A DNA stretch of 64,000 bases from Rostratula benghalensis (GCA_013399305.1 VXAI01000019.1:1145034-1209033); one strand, 5' to 3'; shown: positions 49,001-63,364, counted from the first letter of the stretch. Notes: generated by a model from the sequence alone, not told the origin. Numbers and translations: made by a program.

Positions 49001-52000
49001 TCTAAGAAGCCATGAATCTCAAGAGGATGATTTATCATTTATTTTCAGGAAGCTGACACAGAAATATGATGTTCTGTATACTTCTTTGCTATAAAGATAG
49101 TGTCTATGCTCACACTAAAGGATTCAATTACACTCATACATCGCTTCCCTTACAAGAAGTTCCATCAATAATTCCTCAAGTGGTTTGTTGCTGGTGTTCA
49201 TACTATCAAAATGGCTTTTCTTCTGCTCCTAGGAATATACTAACATAATTATGCCCACCGTCTGACAATTTGGGGACCCATCAAGGCTTTCTGAAAGTAA
49301 TATATTCTATACTTTCTGTCAAAAAAGTAGGAAAAAAAAAAAAAGAGTAAGGAAGATGGGCTAAGCAACTGTCCAGGTTAAAATCATTTTGCTTAGGTAT
49401 GCCGATTCAAATCCAAGCACCTCCACCTGCAAGATTTCTGGATGACACTATACCTACATTAGAACTATTCAAAAATTAATTTGAGTAGTTGTTGAGCAAT
49501 GTGCCGAGTCACAGACACTTGCAGCAATCAACATCTGCCTCTTGAATAGCTTGGGTTATGGAGCTCTTATTTGGATAAGCTACAAATTCCATCATCTGTG
49601 GCACTGTTTATATGGCAGCTTCTCCCAGTTTGGGTTGCCTTGTACGACATGTTCTCTAGCAGCAGAAAAAGATGACTTCAAGTGATACGGAATTACACAA
49701 ACAGAACGTGCTAGTGAGCCAACAAACCATCCTACAGTATGCTTGTGGTTGTTTGCTAGACAGAAAAATGCTTGTAGCATTCTAGGCATGGTGGGGCAAA
49801 AGCTATTGGCTCATTTAATTTTCTTATAGCAACAACATTTCATGGAAGCTTGACTTAATATGCAGAAGCGCTCCAAAGTCACATTCTGAGCTGCCAAACC
49901 ACTATCTCATATGTACAAAAACAAGCTGAAGAGTGTTACTAAAACATTTTCCTAGAGGACTTCACAGGAACACTATTTTGTTTTATAGGCTAGGAGAAAT
50001 GAGGCTCTGAGTGATCAGCTCAAAGGTCATGCGGTGATTCAGTGTGGAATTGCAAGTAAAATGGAGTGATTTGTCTTAGCTTCTGACTTAAGGTGAAAAT
50101 ATTCTACTTCAAGAAAAACAAAAAGCTTCAGGAGTCCCACCAGCTGCTTATCTCTTTACAGAATCTGAGCATATTTCTTGATATTTATCTCAATTAGCAA
50201 CTATTTAAAACACTGTTGAGAAGATACCAAACTTTGTGGAAGAAAAGCTGTTTTACAAGTGGCATCATTTTCTAATCAGCTTTCTACATTGTGGTATCTA
50301 ATTCTTGATCTTATTTATCTTCAGTATATTAAATCTTTTGGGAATTTACAAGCAGAAGACATGAAGAAAAGTAATAATTGTCTTTCATGAACTTCTACAT
50401 TCTAATTAAACAACTTCACTTTGTACCATTGCAATGACCAAAGGGTAACAAATAACTCAGTCATGGTGTGCTTTGACTCACATTAAAAGTGTTCTTACCA
50501 AGTTCCTCAAGTAAAAACTGTACTAATTTAATGGGATTGTTAAAAACAAGGTCACAGAATGAGGAAGACTGTTGTAACTGCCCTGAGACCAAAGCACAAG
50601 AAGAAAACAGGTTCAAAAATTCACCCAGCTTCAACAGAAGTGGCATTTGTTCCCTTACCATCAGCAAGCAATTTTCTTGTGCACTTAGCCAAGTCATTCC
50701 CCATCCTCCCAGCACTAGAAATGGACCTAGCATGAGTCCTAGCATGGCTGCCTCAGTGAGGGGACAAGGTACCCTCTCAGGGACATTCTTACACATATCA
50801 CAAATGATTGGCACAGCCCATGGATAATTGCAGAAAATACAGGAAGTCAATATGCTCAAGTTCAGATTCTTCACAAAGCAGAGCACATGGCAACAGCCGT
50901 GATATTTACATCATTCTTACCATAGGCCACGTTTACCAACTGTTGGCCAGGCATACAAATGATCAGCCTTCTCCCCAGTACTACCACAGTCAAAATCTAA
51001 TCTCAAGACTAACAGTCAACCATAATCTACAAGGTGGTTGGACAGAATGTTACTTGGTGACTGAAGTGACAATGAGAATTTGAGTCTCCCCAGTATGATC
51101 CTTCTGGCATACTTTATGTCATACCATGCTACATAAACGTAGAGTAGGTTTCGGATTTTTTACTGGCAAAGATATCCTGTTGGTATTTTATTTAGAAGTG
51201 AGCAGATGTGAGACTGAGTCAAAGTCCTTGACCTCCAAAAAATAGGGGTGTTTTTTTTTTCTATCTCCTCAGTCTTGGATGGGTGCCAATTGTCACAGAG
51301 ATATGGACCAAAATGCTATCTAACGTGTCTTATAAGCAATAAATTCAAAGGACTTCATCTGAGAATAAAACAGAGCTTTACAAAGCTGGGAAAAAATTAA
51401 GGGATGGGGAAGCTGCCACTTGTCTATATTTACTATAAGGATGCAATACTCCCTCTGTACCACTTCCACTCTGAGCAGAAGTTAGTTACTATTCATACCA
51501 AGTGAGACCAGTGCACGAGGATTGGTTTTTAGAAAAAACACTTGCATCTATCTCCTGTTTTCTATTTTTATAGTTCAAGTGCCCAGAATGCACTTTCTTT
51601 CATCTTTTGACAAGCTTTTACCAGTCCCATTCACCTCATCCTCTCAAACATGCTTCAATTTCTTTAGTTTTTTGGTTTTTTTGTAGTTGCTTTTTCTTTT
51701 TTAATGTGCTGTGATTGGATTTGCATCTTGAAGCTTTCTATTCAGTGTTATATATGGAACACGTCAAAGCTTTGATTTCCACTTACCACCAAATAGAGAT
51801 AAAAGAAAACACACAAGCAGTAAACGAGCTCCTTTTTAGTGGAAGTACACTGCAGATGGAATGTAGAATTGATGAGCACACAGTATCAGCACTGAAAAAT
51901 TATATTTCATGTTTAGCACAACAAAACTGAGAAAGATCTTTTATCTACCTGATGTTCTCCCTGACACCTGCAATATAGTTGTAGAGATATCTGATCAACA

Positions 52001-53831
52001 CCTGCAATATAATTATATATGTTGTTCCTATACTGCTCTGCATTTAACATTCCTCCTGCCCTTCACTCTTCCCCTCTGCCTTGTTTTGTTTTTTGGTTGT
52101 GGTTTGTATTTTCTTAAATATCTCCAAGTAACACACAAATGATAATGCATAAGTTCACCATTTCTTCTGTTTCCCTTCCCATCCCCTCCTGATATTATTT
52201 TTCACTTCAACACAACAGTAACTACGCAGTCTAGAATTAGAATCAAATAAAATAGTCCACCCAATCCTGGCAGGACTCGAAGCACAGTCAAAATTAAATG
52301 AAAAATCTCTACTATTTGAACGGTTTGGTTACGGCACTGATCTCTTTCCATCCCTACAACCACTAGATAACAACATGGAAAAAACACCCTGCACATCAAA
52401 CTCTAGCTTTTCAAGTAACAGTTGTTCCCTCAGCCCACGCACTCCAGAAGATCATGTCTTAAGTCACCACGGTCTTCATATTTCTAAGATTTTCATAAGT
52501 CTAGTTTAGAAGTTGTCTTTTTCACCAGTTTTCAATTTCTAGAGGCAACGTGTGCCTCTCACTCAGACAGTGTTGCAGATATCAGCTCCTTCCCTTGACA
52601 GCTTCCTTGGACTAAGATTCAGCTGGCTGGTTTTCCAACTACAGTTGATCTCTTTTCTACCCACCTCGCATAGCAGAAACTCTTTCAAATCCATCTGAGG
52701 CTTAAAATTTTCATTTTTAAATATGCAGCTTACTTGCATATTTGTAAGAATACTGACCATACAGTCATGATACAGCGTAACAGGTATTTTCCTGAGATGA
52801 AATCCAGCCTCTGCTAACATGTTACATACAATGCACTTAGGAGAACACAAACATTGAAGTCCATCACCCATCATTAATATTCCTGCTGAAAGCACAGCGA
52901 GTCTTTACATTTGCATTCTCTAAAGTGGTAGTGATTGCTGACAAAGATTTATACACTATTGTTTTAATGCTTTATTGGCTGCCTCTGTGTAACTCTATTT
53001 AAATAGTCACTGGAGGTGAGGTTTGCCATGAGGTTCCATTGAAAACTAGTTATAAAAACATGTCACAGAAGAGTAGCTTCCCAATAGACTACATTGATAT
53101 CTACAAGTCAAACAAGTTCAAATGCTGTAGAGGATAGAATACTTTATACTCAGAATATTCATGAGTTCACATAAATCCATCATCATGATATTTGCAAACA
53201 ATCCTTGAAAATTAATTGTAAAAAATACTTTAAAAAAAACCCAAACACAACCACAAATATATACATGTGTCAATTCAGGAGAAAATACTCTACTGTTTAT
53301 AAATTCTGTCGGTGTAAGTATCTCAAGTTACAAGCACCGAGTATATGACTTAGAATTCATCTAAAGGATAGACTAAAAAGTGTTTATTTATTGTTTTAAA
53401 AGTTTGGGGTTTGGAGAGGTTTTTTTGTTTTGTTTGGTTATGTTGAGTTTTGGCTTTGTTTTAAGGTAGCTTTTTTTAATATTACGTGTAAAGACATTTT
53501 GATAAAAGACATGAGGGTCATATCCAACGCTTGTCCCAGAATATAATTCCAATCTGCTGCTCCTCACCTCAACCTTTTTTTTAAAATTATTTTCCTCAAC
53601 TAAGAGAGCAGCATACCAACATTTAGGATGTGAATTGCCCAGGCTGTCTACCTCCAGTCTTGCTTCTTCTACAGCCCTCTACCAGCCCCAATTCAGTTGT
53701 GCAGCCTTGGATAACACAGTCGATAAAGCAGTCTAGTGGATAATAGGCTTTTTAAAATAAATCTAATTTAACTTTTCTTGTATGCATCGTATTCATAACA
53801 GAACGCTGTAGAAAATCAGAAGGGAGCGCTT

Positions 53832-53853
53832 GTGGAGGTGGTGGTGGTGGTGG
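53832..53853 (+). repeat. (GGT)n trinucleotide run
   Basis: 'tggaggtggtggtggtggtgg': five GGT-type units after a GGA unit, at the left flank of the CpG-retaining segment that follows. Confidence 0.9.
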
Positions 53854-54059
53854 AAATCAGTCATTTTGGTTTGTACAACCAGAGGCAAACGTGCATGTGG
53901 TACAAAACCCAGGAAAGATGCTACCGTTTCCACTGATAAACAGATCTACACTTCCAGATTTATTTCGTCTAATGTTTATTCCAGAAAGTACTCAAAGCAA
54001 GTGGTTCAACCTTTCTGTGACAGTAATATTTTTCATTCACTCTGAACCTGGGGGACATA

Positions 54060-54560
54060 AATAGTCTTTGCATAAAGCTTACATTAGAAAGGAGAACTCT
54101 CGCCATGGGATGGCTATTATTCAGCAAGATTTTTCCTTTCCATAACTCCTCGTTGAGGCCCCCGGCGGTAAGTGTGTAAACAACAGTTGCTATTTACATT
54201 CCACGGGGAGATGTCGAAACTGGTTTTGTTATTTATAGTATTTGTGAAATTAAAGCAACGAGTTCAGAGTGTACGTACCATTGCCTGTAGTAAATTGATT
54301 CTCTAGCACTTCCATTTTAAAAAATAGCACCTGCTATCTTTCCTTTCTGCTCATTAATTCTCTTTCAATTATAAGCACTGAAAACATTTTTACTCCTCAA
54401 TTTGCACAAAGACTTATGAACATCGGGACAGAGTTCAATGTGTCTGTTCATTAAATTACTCTACTTGATGCGTACAACTCGCGGCCTAGAAGAATCACAG
54501 ATGAAATATCATGGCAGCTACTAATGAAACCAATTGGTGCTTCCAGTATATGTTGTGTTT
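54060..54560. promoter_or_regulatory. Candidate conserved non-coding element
   Basis: This complex, low-repeat sequence keeps CpGs in an AT-rich setting (for example 54101, 54151, 54162-54167, 54203, 54215, 54260, 54276, 54471, 54480-54482). It is rich in homeodomain-type TAAT/ATTA cores ('cattaattc', 'ttcattaaatta', 'ctaatgaaaccaatt'). That composition resembles developmental enhancers that are conserved across vertebrates. A plus-strand donor-like 'gcg|gtaagt' at about 54166-54174 follows an ATG in strong context at 54105, so a small exon cannot be excluded, although the short peptide is not recognisable. Confidence 0.3.
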
Positions 54561-57231
54561 CAGCTAGTTTGGTACTTTTCAAGCCTGCAAAACATCCTGG
54601 TTCTGAGATTACTCTAAGACAATTTTAGGAAATAAATTAGATGGAGGGAGCCAAGTAAAGATACAGCAAAAATACCAATATTTACAACACCAACAGTTTA
54701 TGCATAAACTCAAAATTCCAATCCTCAGATATCTGATTTTATAAGTGCTTCTAATGAGTACCAATTAGTGATTATTTTTTCTTTTTCCAATTTAAGATGA
54801 CTGGAGAGCAAAAGGAAGATTTCTATTACATTTTAAAACATTAGCAGAACTTAAGCTCCCCTTTGTCACACTTTTATGCAAAGCCACAGGAAACAAATCA
54901 TTTTCCAGCACGAGTACCAATCAGCATAACTACTTTATTTTACAGAAATTCATTATATGGGGAGAAGAGCATAATGGATACTTTTATTTCATTTGGTAAA
55001 TCAAACTCAGTCACGTCTCCATAAAAATGCACCAGCTGAGAAGCCACTTCACTGACAAAATCAGCAGTTTCATTAACCTCAGGTGATCATTTAACCTTAA
55101 GGTTGTTAACAAGACTGGCAAAAAGTGCCTAAATATTTGCTGCAGCGATCAATTCAGAATAATGCAAAATCAGAGACCTTACCTGAAAAAAAAATATCCT
55201 GAAAGCACGGCATATTTAAATTAATTTGGGGGTTTCTTTTGTCAGACTTGAGAAATAGTCCAAAGAAATTTTTTTGATATTAAATATTTTACTGATCACT
55301 ACTATACGTTAAATATTTTCCCCAATCTAAATGCACCCAGTTATTCTATGTTAATGTTCTATGTGGTGCACAGAAACTAAAAAAATTGTGTTCTCCTCTC
55401 AGAAATATTTACATGGTTGTGAAATTCAACACCGAATCAGCAAAGCTAGTGTGTAGAGATGTGTGTAAAAACCCATCCCTACATTTTCTGTGAGCTTGAG
55501 AGATTTCCACTACGCTTATTTAAACACAAAATTCCTGGTGCTACCCACTAGTGGTTACCCAGTTGTAACCACTATGGTATGTTGGCCTGTGTAAGTGCTC
55601 ATACAATACCTATAATTTTAATGACTGCTCAAAGATGAATGTTATCAAAGTGCTCTTTCTCATAATATTTAAATGTATCTCCTGGTTCCTCAGCTTCTCA
55701 TACTTGTCCATTGAAATTTCCATTGAAACATAATGAAGGGAAGGTGTTGTAGTGAATTAAGATATTAATGAACCCAGAATAGTCATGGATTATTTTGTCG
55801 AATAGCCTATATTCATAGATAATTATGAACGAATATATTAATTTTGATTCCTACTTACATTTTATCAAGAATTAGATTTACTTCACTTGCACAGAATCTC
55901 AATTTAATTGACTTAAATGGACTATTAAAACAATGAGTTATCAGGTAAAACAAATTAAGTATAGAGTATGGATTAGTACTTGCATAAAATATGGAGAGTG
56001 CTATATTATTTTCCCATGTCTATCTTTAGAAGATTAGAATTCTTAGATTCTTTAGAATTAGATTATTTATAATCAGCTACACCTCTAGGACAACTTGCGC
56101 TTGGATAAAGCCAGCACAACTGAAAAATTGCTACAGTGACTGTTACTACAGTTATACCTGTTATCACACATCAGTCAGAACTTCAGGAATGCTGTGTTAA
56201 TGTGAGATTACAATAATCAATTTTATGAAACGTGGCATTTTGTCAGCAGTCTTGTGGATCAAAGACAGACATCCAAGGCGGTGTCCGGAGAAAGCTGTGG
56301 TCACGCAGCAATGGCTGGAATCTTTTATATGAGGAAAGTGCTAATGCTGACTGATCCTGTGAGAAAGTATGCTGAAAACTGATGTTTTAGCCTGAAGTTA
56401 CTTGGCTTTTTTACCCCTAAGGAGAAGCTTACATCTAGATTCTGAGGTCCAAATGGTGATGAGACTGGAGAAGTACAAAGGTAGCAAAGACAAAAGAGGA
56501 TTAAGAAAACTTAGTATAAAAAAAAATTACTGTGCAAAATGAGGATGTACATATACCATAAATCAATCCTTGCCTTGACCACAAAATATGAAGAAGCCAT
56601 CAGAAGCCAATGTTGTTGAAGTGTACAGCCAATGGAAACTGGTTCCTTCTAGGAACAGTCTGAAGCCTGTGACACTGATAAGTATGGAGCTGCAGGAAAC
56701 TATCTCACCATTTTACTAAAGCTTTGTAATCTGTTGTTAGGAATACCAATAGTCATAATTCTAATCAACACTTGAAACAAATGCAACTGCAACTAAGAGG
56801 ACATCTGCATCTTGAAGTACAAGCCACAAAAGGAGTATTTACTCCTTCCAGTTACTGCTGAAGGTGTAATAACATCTTGTGTCTTCTACCAATCAACCTT
56901 GTCTTGCCTGCACCTGTAGGTCATACCTGCACCGCTACCATTCACGTAGATGTTCTTGGCATGGTGTGTATAAACCAACAGCTCCGCGTTTATACCACAC
57001 GTGACTCCTGAAGTCTTCAATACTGAAGGCAGGACTTTCAGCTGAGCCTGACCAACACCATATTTATCACGCCGCAGACTACTGAGAGTCAACTAGCCAC
57101 CAGTTAAAACACCACATTTAAGGAGAGGGCTCCCCAGTACAGCTCCAAACAGCAAAACTAATTCTAATGCATATTACAAGAACAGGAATGCCAGTACCTG
57201 CCTAACCCTCAGGCAAACCTGCTACTGAGAG
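54561..57231. other. AT-rich non-coding stretch, no gene seen
   Basis: About 2.7 kb with no open frame above 70 codons and no recognisable repeat. Confidence 0.55.
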
Positions 57232-57253
57232 AAAAAAAAAAAAAAAAAAAAAA
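57232..57253. repeat. 22-base A homopolymer
   Basis: The longest uninterrupted A-run I noted in the window. I saw no AATAAA just upstream, so a retrocopy tail is not supported. Confidence 0.95.
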
Positions 57254-58323
57254 GCATGAAACAGTATTTGAATATTTATTTTACAAAAGAGCAGCAGTGG
57301 CTGGTTGAGTAGCTACTGAATGTTAAACAACGTATTGTGGCAGTCAGCCAACATATTCCCTCCCCCTTTCTTTTTCATCTACTGCAGAGATAAAGGAAAA
57401 TCTGGATATTTACTGTAGTTTAGAGCAGAATTTGGAGCTGAAAAGCCAATGCCTCTGGCAAGGGGGATGGCAGGTTCTCTGGCACAGCCATGAGTATAAA
57501 ACCTACAACATGTTTTTGTGTTCAAACAGGAATTAAAACTTTCAGTTAATAAACACCTTGTGCACAAATTTAAGAATAAAGGATCTGTAAAGTCACTTTT
57601 AAAGCCCACTCTGTAGGCACTGGAGATTATTTTAGTAATCTATTACCTCTAATAATTTTCAGAGCATGTACTCAACTGCAAATTGCTCATGCTTCATAGA
57701 TCATCATAAATGCAGATTTTTAATGACATCCGACTATGGTATAAATTGTTGAGTCACAAATTTGAGTTCATTACAAGGCTACACAATATTTAACTTTGAT
57801 CTGCAAGTATTTTCAAAAGCTGTTTACTGTATAGACATTTTGTATTCAAAGACGGTTTACACATATACTGACTGATACGCTGCTTCTAATTAAAGAAACT
57901 ATCAAGAACTGCAAAAAAGTTGAGCTACTCAGATTTAGTGAGACCTCAAGTTAACTTTAATAATGATGTTTTAACTTTCTGAAAAATAAGACTTAGACGA
58001 TGAGAAATATTGGAGCAGAAATAAAGTTCAGGACAAATAAGTTAAATCAGTATTGGAGTTTATAGTTTTATATTTAAAGTGTCTGAGATGTGTTGGAAAT
58101 TTTTTATCTGTTGTTATTTCCACAGAATGTTTCTGTAGGGTGACCATTTTTTGCCCCCATGCCCTTTCTATTTAACCTTTATTCTTTTCCCATTTTTGTT
58201 TTCTAATTTGTACTTCTCTTCATCTTTCACATGCTGCTTACAAGAACAAGCAACATCACCACATTACTATAGCAAATAGCACTGTGTTAGAATGACTAAT
58301 TTGACAAGCTTTGTAACCTGGCT

Positions 58324-58333
58324 GGGGGGGGGG
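58324..58333 (+). repeat. Ten-base G homopolymer
   Basis: G10 followed by 'agtgcgggaggg'. The local G-richness could allow a G-quadruplex on the plus strand, but only one long run is present. Confidence 0.9.
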
Positions 58334-61220
58334 AGTGCGGGAGGGAAAATCACAAGAAAAAAAACAAACCTAAAAAATTCCATCACCAGCACAGTCCTGC
58401 CCTTACCAGCATAAGGTTTTTCTTTTTTTTCCTAAAAGGAGGTTGCGCTAAACTAACTTGTTAAGCACTCATGAAATTAGTTTTATAGAAGAAAATAGGA
58501 TTACCTGCACCAAGACAAATGAGGGCCAATTCCAAACCCACCATTTTTTAACATACCAAGAAGCTTTAGGGTGGAGTTTGACAGATTGGCTCATTATCCA
58601 CTTGCTGGCAGTTCAGTATGTAGCAGTTTCTATTACAACTGCAGTCCACAAACACTCAAAGAGCATGCTTATCTGTACAGTATCACAGTTACTTCATAAG
58701 ACACAGCATCTAGCAGAAACATCTTCCAAACGTATTACAAAAAATACAAAAATACAGAATACAAGGTCATTTATGGCTCTCATATATGAAGCAGTGAGAA
58801 ATAGGAATCATATGCCATCGTTATTGTTTCCTAAATCTGCAGCTTAACTCCTAGAACAGCTGAATTTTGCTGCTAAAATTAGTGTTTTACAACAAGAGAC
58901 TGCTAAATAAGAGACAGGATATGACCAGTTATTTAGACCAGGCTGCTATAGAAATAAACCATCCAGAATTCCAGACTATTCACTCTTATTTTGAGCACAT
59001 TTGGATCCAGTACGAGACTGAAGGAAGAACAGAACCCTTTCTGCTTCAAATATTTTGAACATTGCCGTGGATGGCACCAACATTTGGCTTCAAGCACCCC
59101 AGATCTCCAACAATTTTACTTGTAAAACAACCATTAAGATTGTTTGCATCCTGTTAGCAGTTTATTATAGAAAAGGAGCACTGCATCTCAGCCAACGTGC
59201 TCCTGCTAACAAAGTAAAGGGCACGTTAGGATGCAGGCCCTATTCTCCAGTGCAGACGTTCATACAGAGGTTACAGAAGAAAGTTGGAAGATTTCTAGCT
59301 AAAATTACTTCTGTCCTTAACAGAGAACCTCTAGTCAGCAGCACCACCTCTATGTTATTTTCTCAGCAACAGAGATATTATACTAGTTACAGCCAGAATC
59401 ACTTTCAAAATCTCTTTCTAAACTTACTTTTGTACTCTAGGTTTTGGTTAGATCAACTTAAAAATAAAGTCCTTTGTTAAACAAGTGAACTGCAGCAATC
59501 ATACAATATAAACATCAGGAGAATGTCAAACACACACATTAGTGTGGCATAAAACTGAATCATGCTTCTTGAAAAGAGTGTTGTAGTTTTTGAGCAAAGT
59601 AATGATGGGGGAATTATGGATTTGCTATCACGTATTCCAAATAAAAGCTTTCTTTTGTTACCTTTTATCTCTCCAATAAAAACAAAAGCCTGTTACAACA
59701 GAGCACAGATATTTGTTTAACTTTCTTTTTTTTTTTGGGTGAAGAGAAATTAACTTTTACAGTCATCAAGTAAGTAGCAGTGAAGGATGCCATTTGTACA
59801 AATGAAGCAAAATGTTCTTTCAACTTATTCCTCCCCACGTCCTCGCCCCAGATCTTCAAAGCATTCAAAGCATAACAGCAAAACAATACAGAAATATAAT
59901 ATGCTAAGTATATGCATATCATATCAGTTGCATTCAGGATTTATGTTTAACAATCTTTGGTTGCCAAATTAATATGTGTATACACACACATCTATGTGAA
60001 TATTAGTTTGGCAATCAACAATCTTGCTTAGAACTGAAATGCTACAGCAGACAGTAACACAGAAACAAAACAGTCCCCAAACAACAAGTAATTCTGCAGT
60101 TTGTTTGCAAGACAATGAAATAAAGAGTTAGCAACAGTGGTAAACCAAAGGCCAAGGTGCTGCTGGGACTTAATTATTGCAAATCTAAGAGTTCTCAGGT
60201 GAGGAATTAGATAACAGTGTTAAATAACCTGGTTATCCCCATTTTCTGGCTACTGTGTGACAGTACAGCAAGATGCAGGAGGTTTGCATATGTAAGGGTT
60301 GAGACTGAAGAAAGCTCAATGGGGAATAACCTTAAAAACAGGCTCCCACAACTGATATGTTGGCCAGATGCACGAGATGGTCATTTCAGTGGGACAGATG
60401 AGAAGAAACCTGGAGTCTAAAAAGGTAGAGGGAGGGAAGTGACCAGCTGGGAGCCATGCTGGGAGCTTGGGAAGATCAGTCCTTCAGAGCAAAGGTGCAT
60501 GTAGTGGGACAGCCGTAACTCCTAACATGTACTGGAATGCAGGAGCCCAACCTTGCAGAATCAGAACCTCATGTAAATGAAGTTAGTGCTCCGAAAGGAC
60601 CAGCTCCACCAAAGTTAAGCAAATGACCTCTTGATGTCCTTCCTAGCCCCACACTCCAAGGAGAAATAATAATTCTTAAATGCCTTATTTTTTCCCCCAA
60701 AATGAAGCAAGTCTGGTATCCGGGTCATGCCAATTATTCTAAGGAAAGGGAAGACTGAAACGCTAGTCTGATCCTTTGAGCTCTCAGAAGTAGCCATTTA
60801 CTCAGCTTGATGTCACACACAGTCACTCACTGCAAGAGGGATGCTTGCATGCCAGATGACCCACAGGTGATGGCAGTGCCTTTGTAGATGTATTCGTAGT
60901 TTAGCACTTTGTCTTGAGTATCTGCAGAGTTAGAGTGCAAAACATACCTAATTAAACAGTCAGTGAGACTACTCTCACAAGCAAAATGGATTAAGTTACA
61001 CAAAACCAACAGGGAATATTTCAAATTTTAAATAATCTATATGGACTAGTGATGAGTTTAAGAGAAATTAACCCATCTTTTACTTTATTAATCCAAGAAA
61101 ACACCTTGTAGTCCCACCAAAGACCATAATATCCAATATCCAGGCCCAGGTCCATGTTGAATAATATTTACTACAAAATGCTCCTCTCTTAGATTTGCTG
61201 TGCTTTCAAAGCAAGCAGAG

Positions 61221-61259
61221 TAAAAAAAAAAAANTAAAAATAAAAATAAAAAAAAAAAG
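61221..61259. repeat. A-rich (TAAAAA)n tract containing an N
   Basis: An A-run, an N at 61234, then TAAAAA units. The unresolved base probably reflects sequencing or consensus difficulty in the homopolymer, so the tract length is uncertain. Confidence 0.9.
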
Positions 61260-63364
61260 AGCCACAGAGCTAGCAGTGGAGAGTGAGTGGGATTCAAAAA
61301 TAGAGTTTTAGATGCTGACATGTCATTATGTAGTTTTTATTTTCTTCCTTTTGACTCATTTTGTAGGCTTTCTGGGACTCTAACGTAGCATATCAATGCT
61401 GATTCAGTGTTGTCCTTGAACATACGGAGATCAGTATTCAGACAGAACACTGAAAGAAGCAATTTGGGTTCTTCCTCCCGTGCAGTTTCTTGGGATGAAT
61501 GCTGAGAAATCTCACAGGAGAAAACTGTTAGTTTTGAACAGCAGAGATACTGAACACATACATTACCCGTTCAAGAACTTATTCCTCTCTACAACATTAG
61601 TGAATGAACATCTCTATCCACCTCAAAACTGTGGTTTTGCCTTTCTTGACCTTGCCACCTACATTTTATTGCTAAAATTGAACTACAGAATGCAGCATGT
61701 GCAAATTTTAGATACATGGAACTGTTCACACATAAATTTAACCTTTAGAACAACTAGAAGATTTTTTTTCCTCTTCTGTTTCTCCCAAGACTTCCAAGTC
61801 ATTGTTTACCTGAAACAATGCATGAGTCTGAAGGACAGCCAACGTTCCCCAGAGTTCTTGCTTTGGTAGAATTGCTTTTAGCTTAAGTCTACTGATATGT
61901 AGTGCTGTAAAAAAGCTTTTGCTGGCCTATTATCTCTAGGTAAAAACGTGATAGCAGAGATCTATAACTGGGGTCTTTTACATGAAGCAGCCAAAGTGAC
62001 CCCTCATTAGAGAAACAAATAGTTATCTCCTAGCAACTAGATAGCATTCACTTTCCACAGCTAATTTTAAGGAAATTGTCCTTGAATATCTATTCCTGCT
62101 TGGGGAAAACAAAAAGAAAAGTGGGGACTGAACAAGCTTTGTACAGCAAAATAAGAGAAAGGCATAGGGAAGTCTCAATGGAAGTCTAATCTCCTTTGTC
62201 ATTACCAGCTTTTGTTTTGCCAGCTAATACCTTATGACTAATGTATCAGAACAAGTTTTAAAGATAATTGTAGCTTAATTTAAATTCACTTCCTCTTTGA
62301 TCTGAAGTTATATTAAAACCCCGGACGTGATTTGGATATGTTTTACTACCCAAGTCAAATCCTACATTCACAAGAAGTGGCCTCTGTGCTGAAGTATCAA
62401 TATCTTAACATCCTGGACCAGATCACAGCTGTTTCTCAGTTGCCAGAGAGGCTGGAGTATGGCACAGGTCTGTTAGTGGTAAGAGATTTAAGCAGCCTGA
62501 ATTTGGGATACTCTAACAACTAGTACCCATAGTGAAAGGAGTTTCAGAAAGTACAGAAAGAGAAGTACACTGGAAGCCCCCAAAACCTTGAAGCATCACT
62601 TAGCTACATAGAGGGCAAAACATTTCCTTCAGCTACCCTGCCATATCAAGTGTTATCCATGCAAACAGTGGAGCCATGTTCTTGAGAAATAAGCTGAAAG
62701 AGACAACTGCAAGGCAAGAAATACAGAACTGCAAGGAAAAGAAAAGCCTCCCAAAACCCCAGATCCTCAGTTCAGCAGAAAACACCCCTATTCTACCAGG
62801 TGAACAGCTGCTGCACACTTCCCTGCGATTTAAAAGCACAGCTATTAACTAAATGCAATTTGGCAGAAGCATCCACTGAGGCTCCCACCAGTTTGCACAT
62901 GCTGAGGTACTCAAACTGTTTATGTTCCATTAGATGGCTTTTAAGCTGGTTTTGCCATTCATGCAGAGTTGGAGTCACAGCAACACTGTTCTGGACAGCA
63001 TGTGAAAGGTCAGTAGCAGGATTTCAGCATGAATGGCAGTGGGGCTGGTGTCCTGAAACTGTACATAACAAAAAGGCTCTGCAGAAGTGCAGAGGTGGTT
63101 AAGAATACCAGATAAACAATATATGTTTGCGTGTCATGATTTGGTACCCTCAAGTTTGATCCAAAACTGATATCCACAAAAAAAATGATTTGTTGAAATA
63201 AACGTGTGTCTTAGCAGACCCTTTAATTCAACCACTGCTGCAGAAAGATTTTTTTTTTGCCTGAAAGATTCATACAGGTGACAGTACATAATTATAGGTG
63301 CAGATATCAAGGTAAGTTAGTCCTCATCCTCTCTTCCACCTTTACTTGAATGTGCAAAAGGTAT

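Larger units (their letters stand above)
41383..53830. other. Mostly AT-rich non-coding stretch, no gene confirmed
   Basis: About 12.4 kb. It contains a less AT-rich patch at 43160-43580 with overlapping frames on both strands, small hairpins (43697-43728, 46002-46020), an A-run near 49330-49344 and a 141-codon minus-strand frame at 50461-50886 with donor-like sites. None of these is strong enough to call a gene. Confidence 0.5.

Noticed and set aside
51967..52017. Two copies of 'cacctgcaatata' separated by about 30 bp
   Set aside because: Too short and isolated to be an array. No regular spacing and no further units, so not a CRISPR or satellite.
32586..53900. Scattered donor-like GTAAGT/GTGAGT words
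   Set aside because: Such words occur often by chance in this much sequence. None was paired with a good acceptor and an open frame with recognisable protein content.
58458..59480. Series of plus-strand frames (129, 63 and 141 codons) in a row
   Set aside because: The frames are different, the translations have no domain, and AT-rich composition with few TGA/TAG could explain them. I saw no convincing splice sites joining them.
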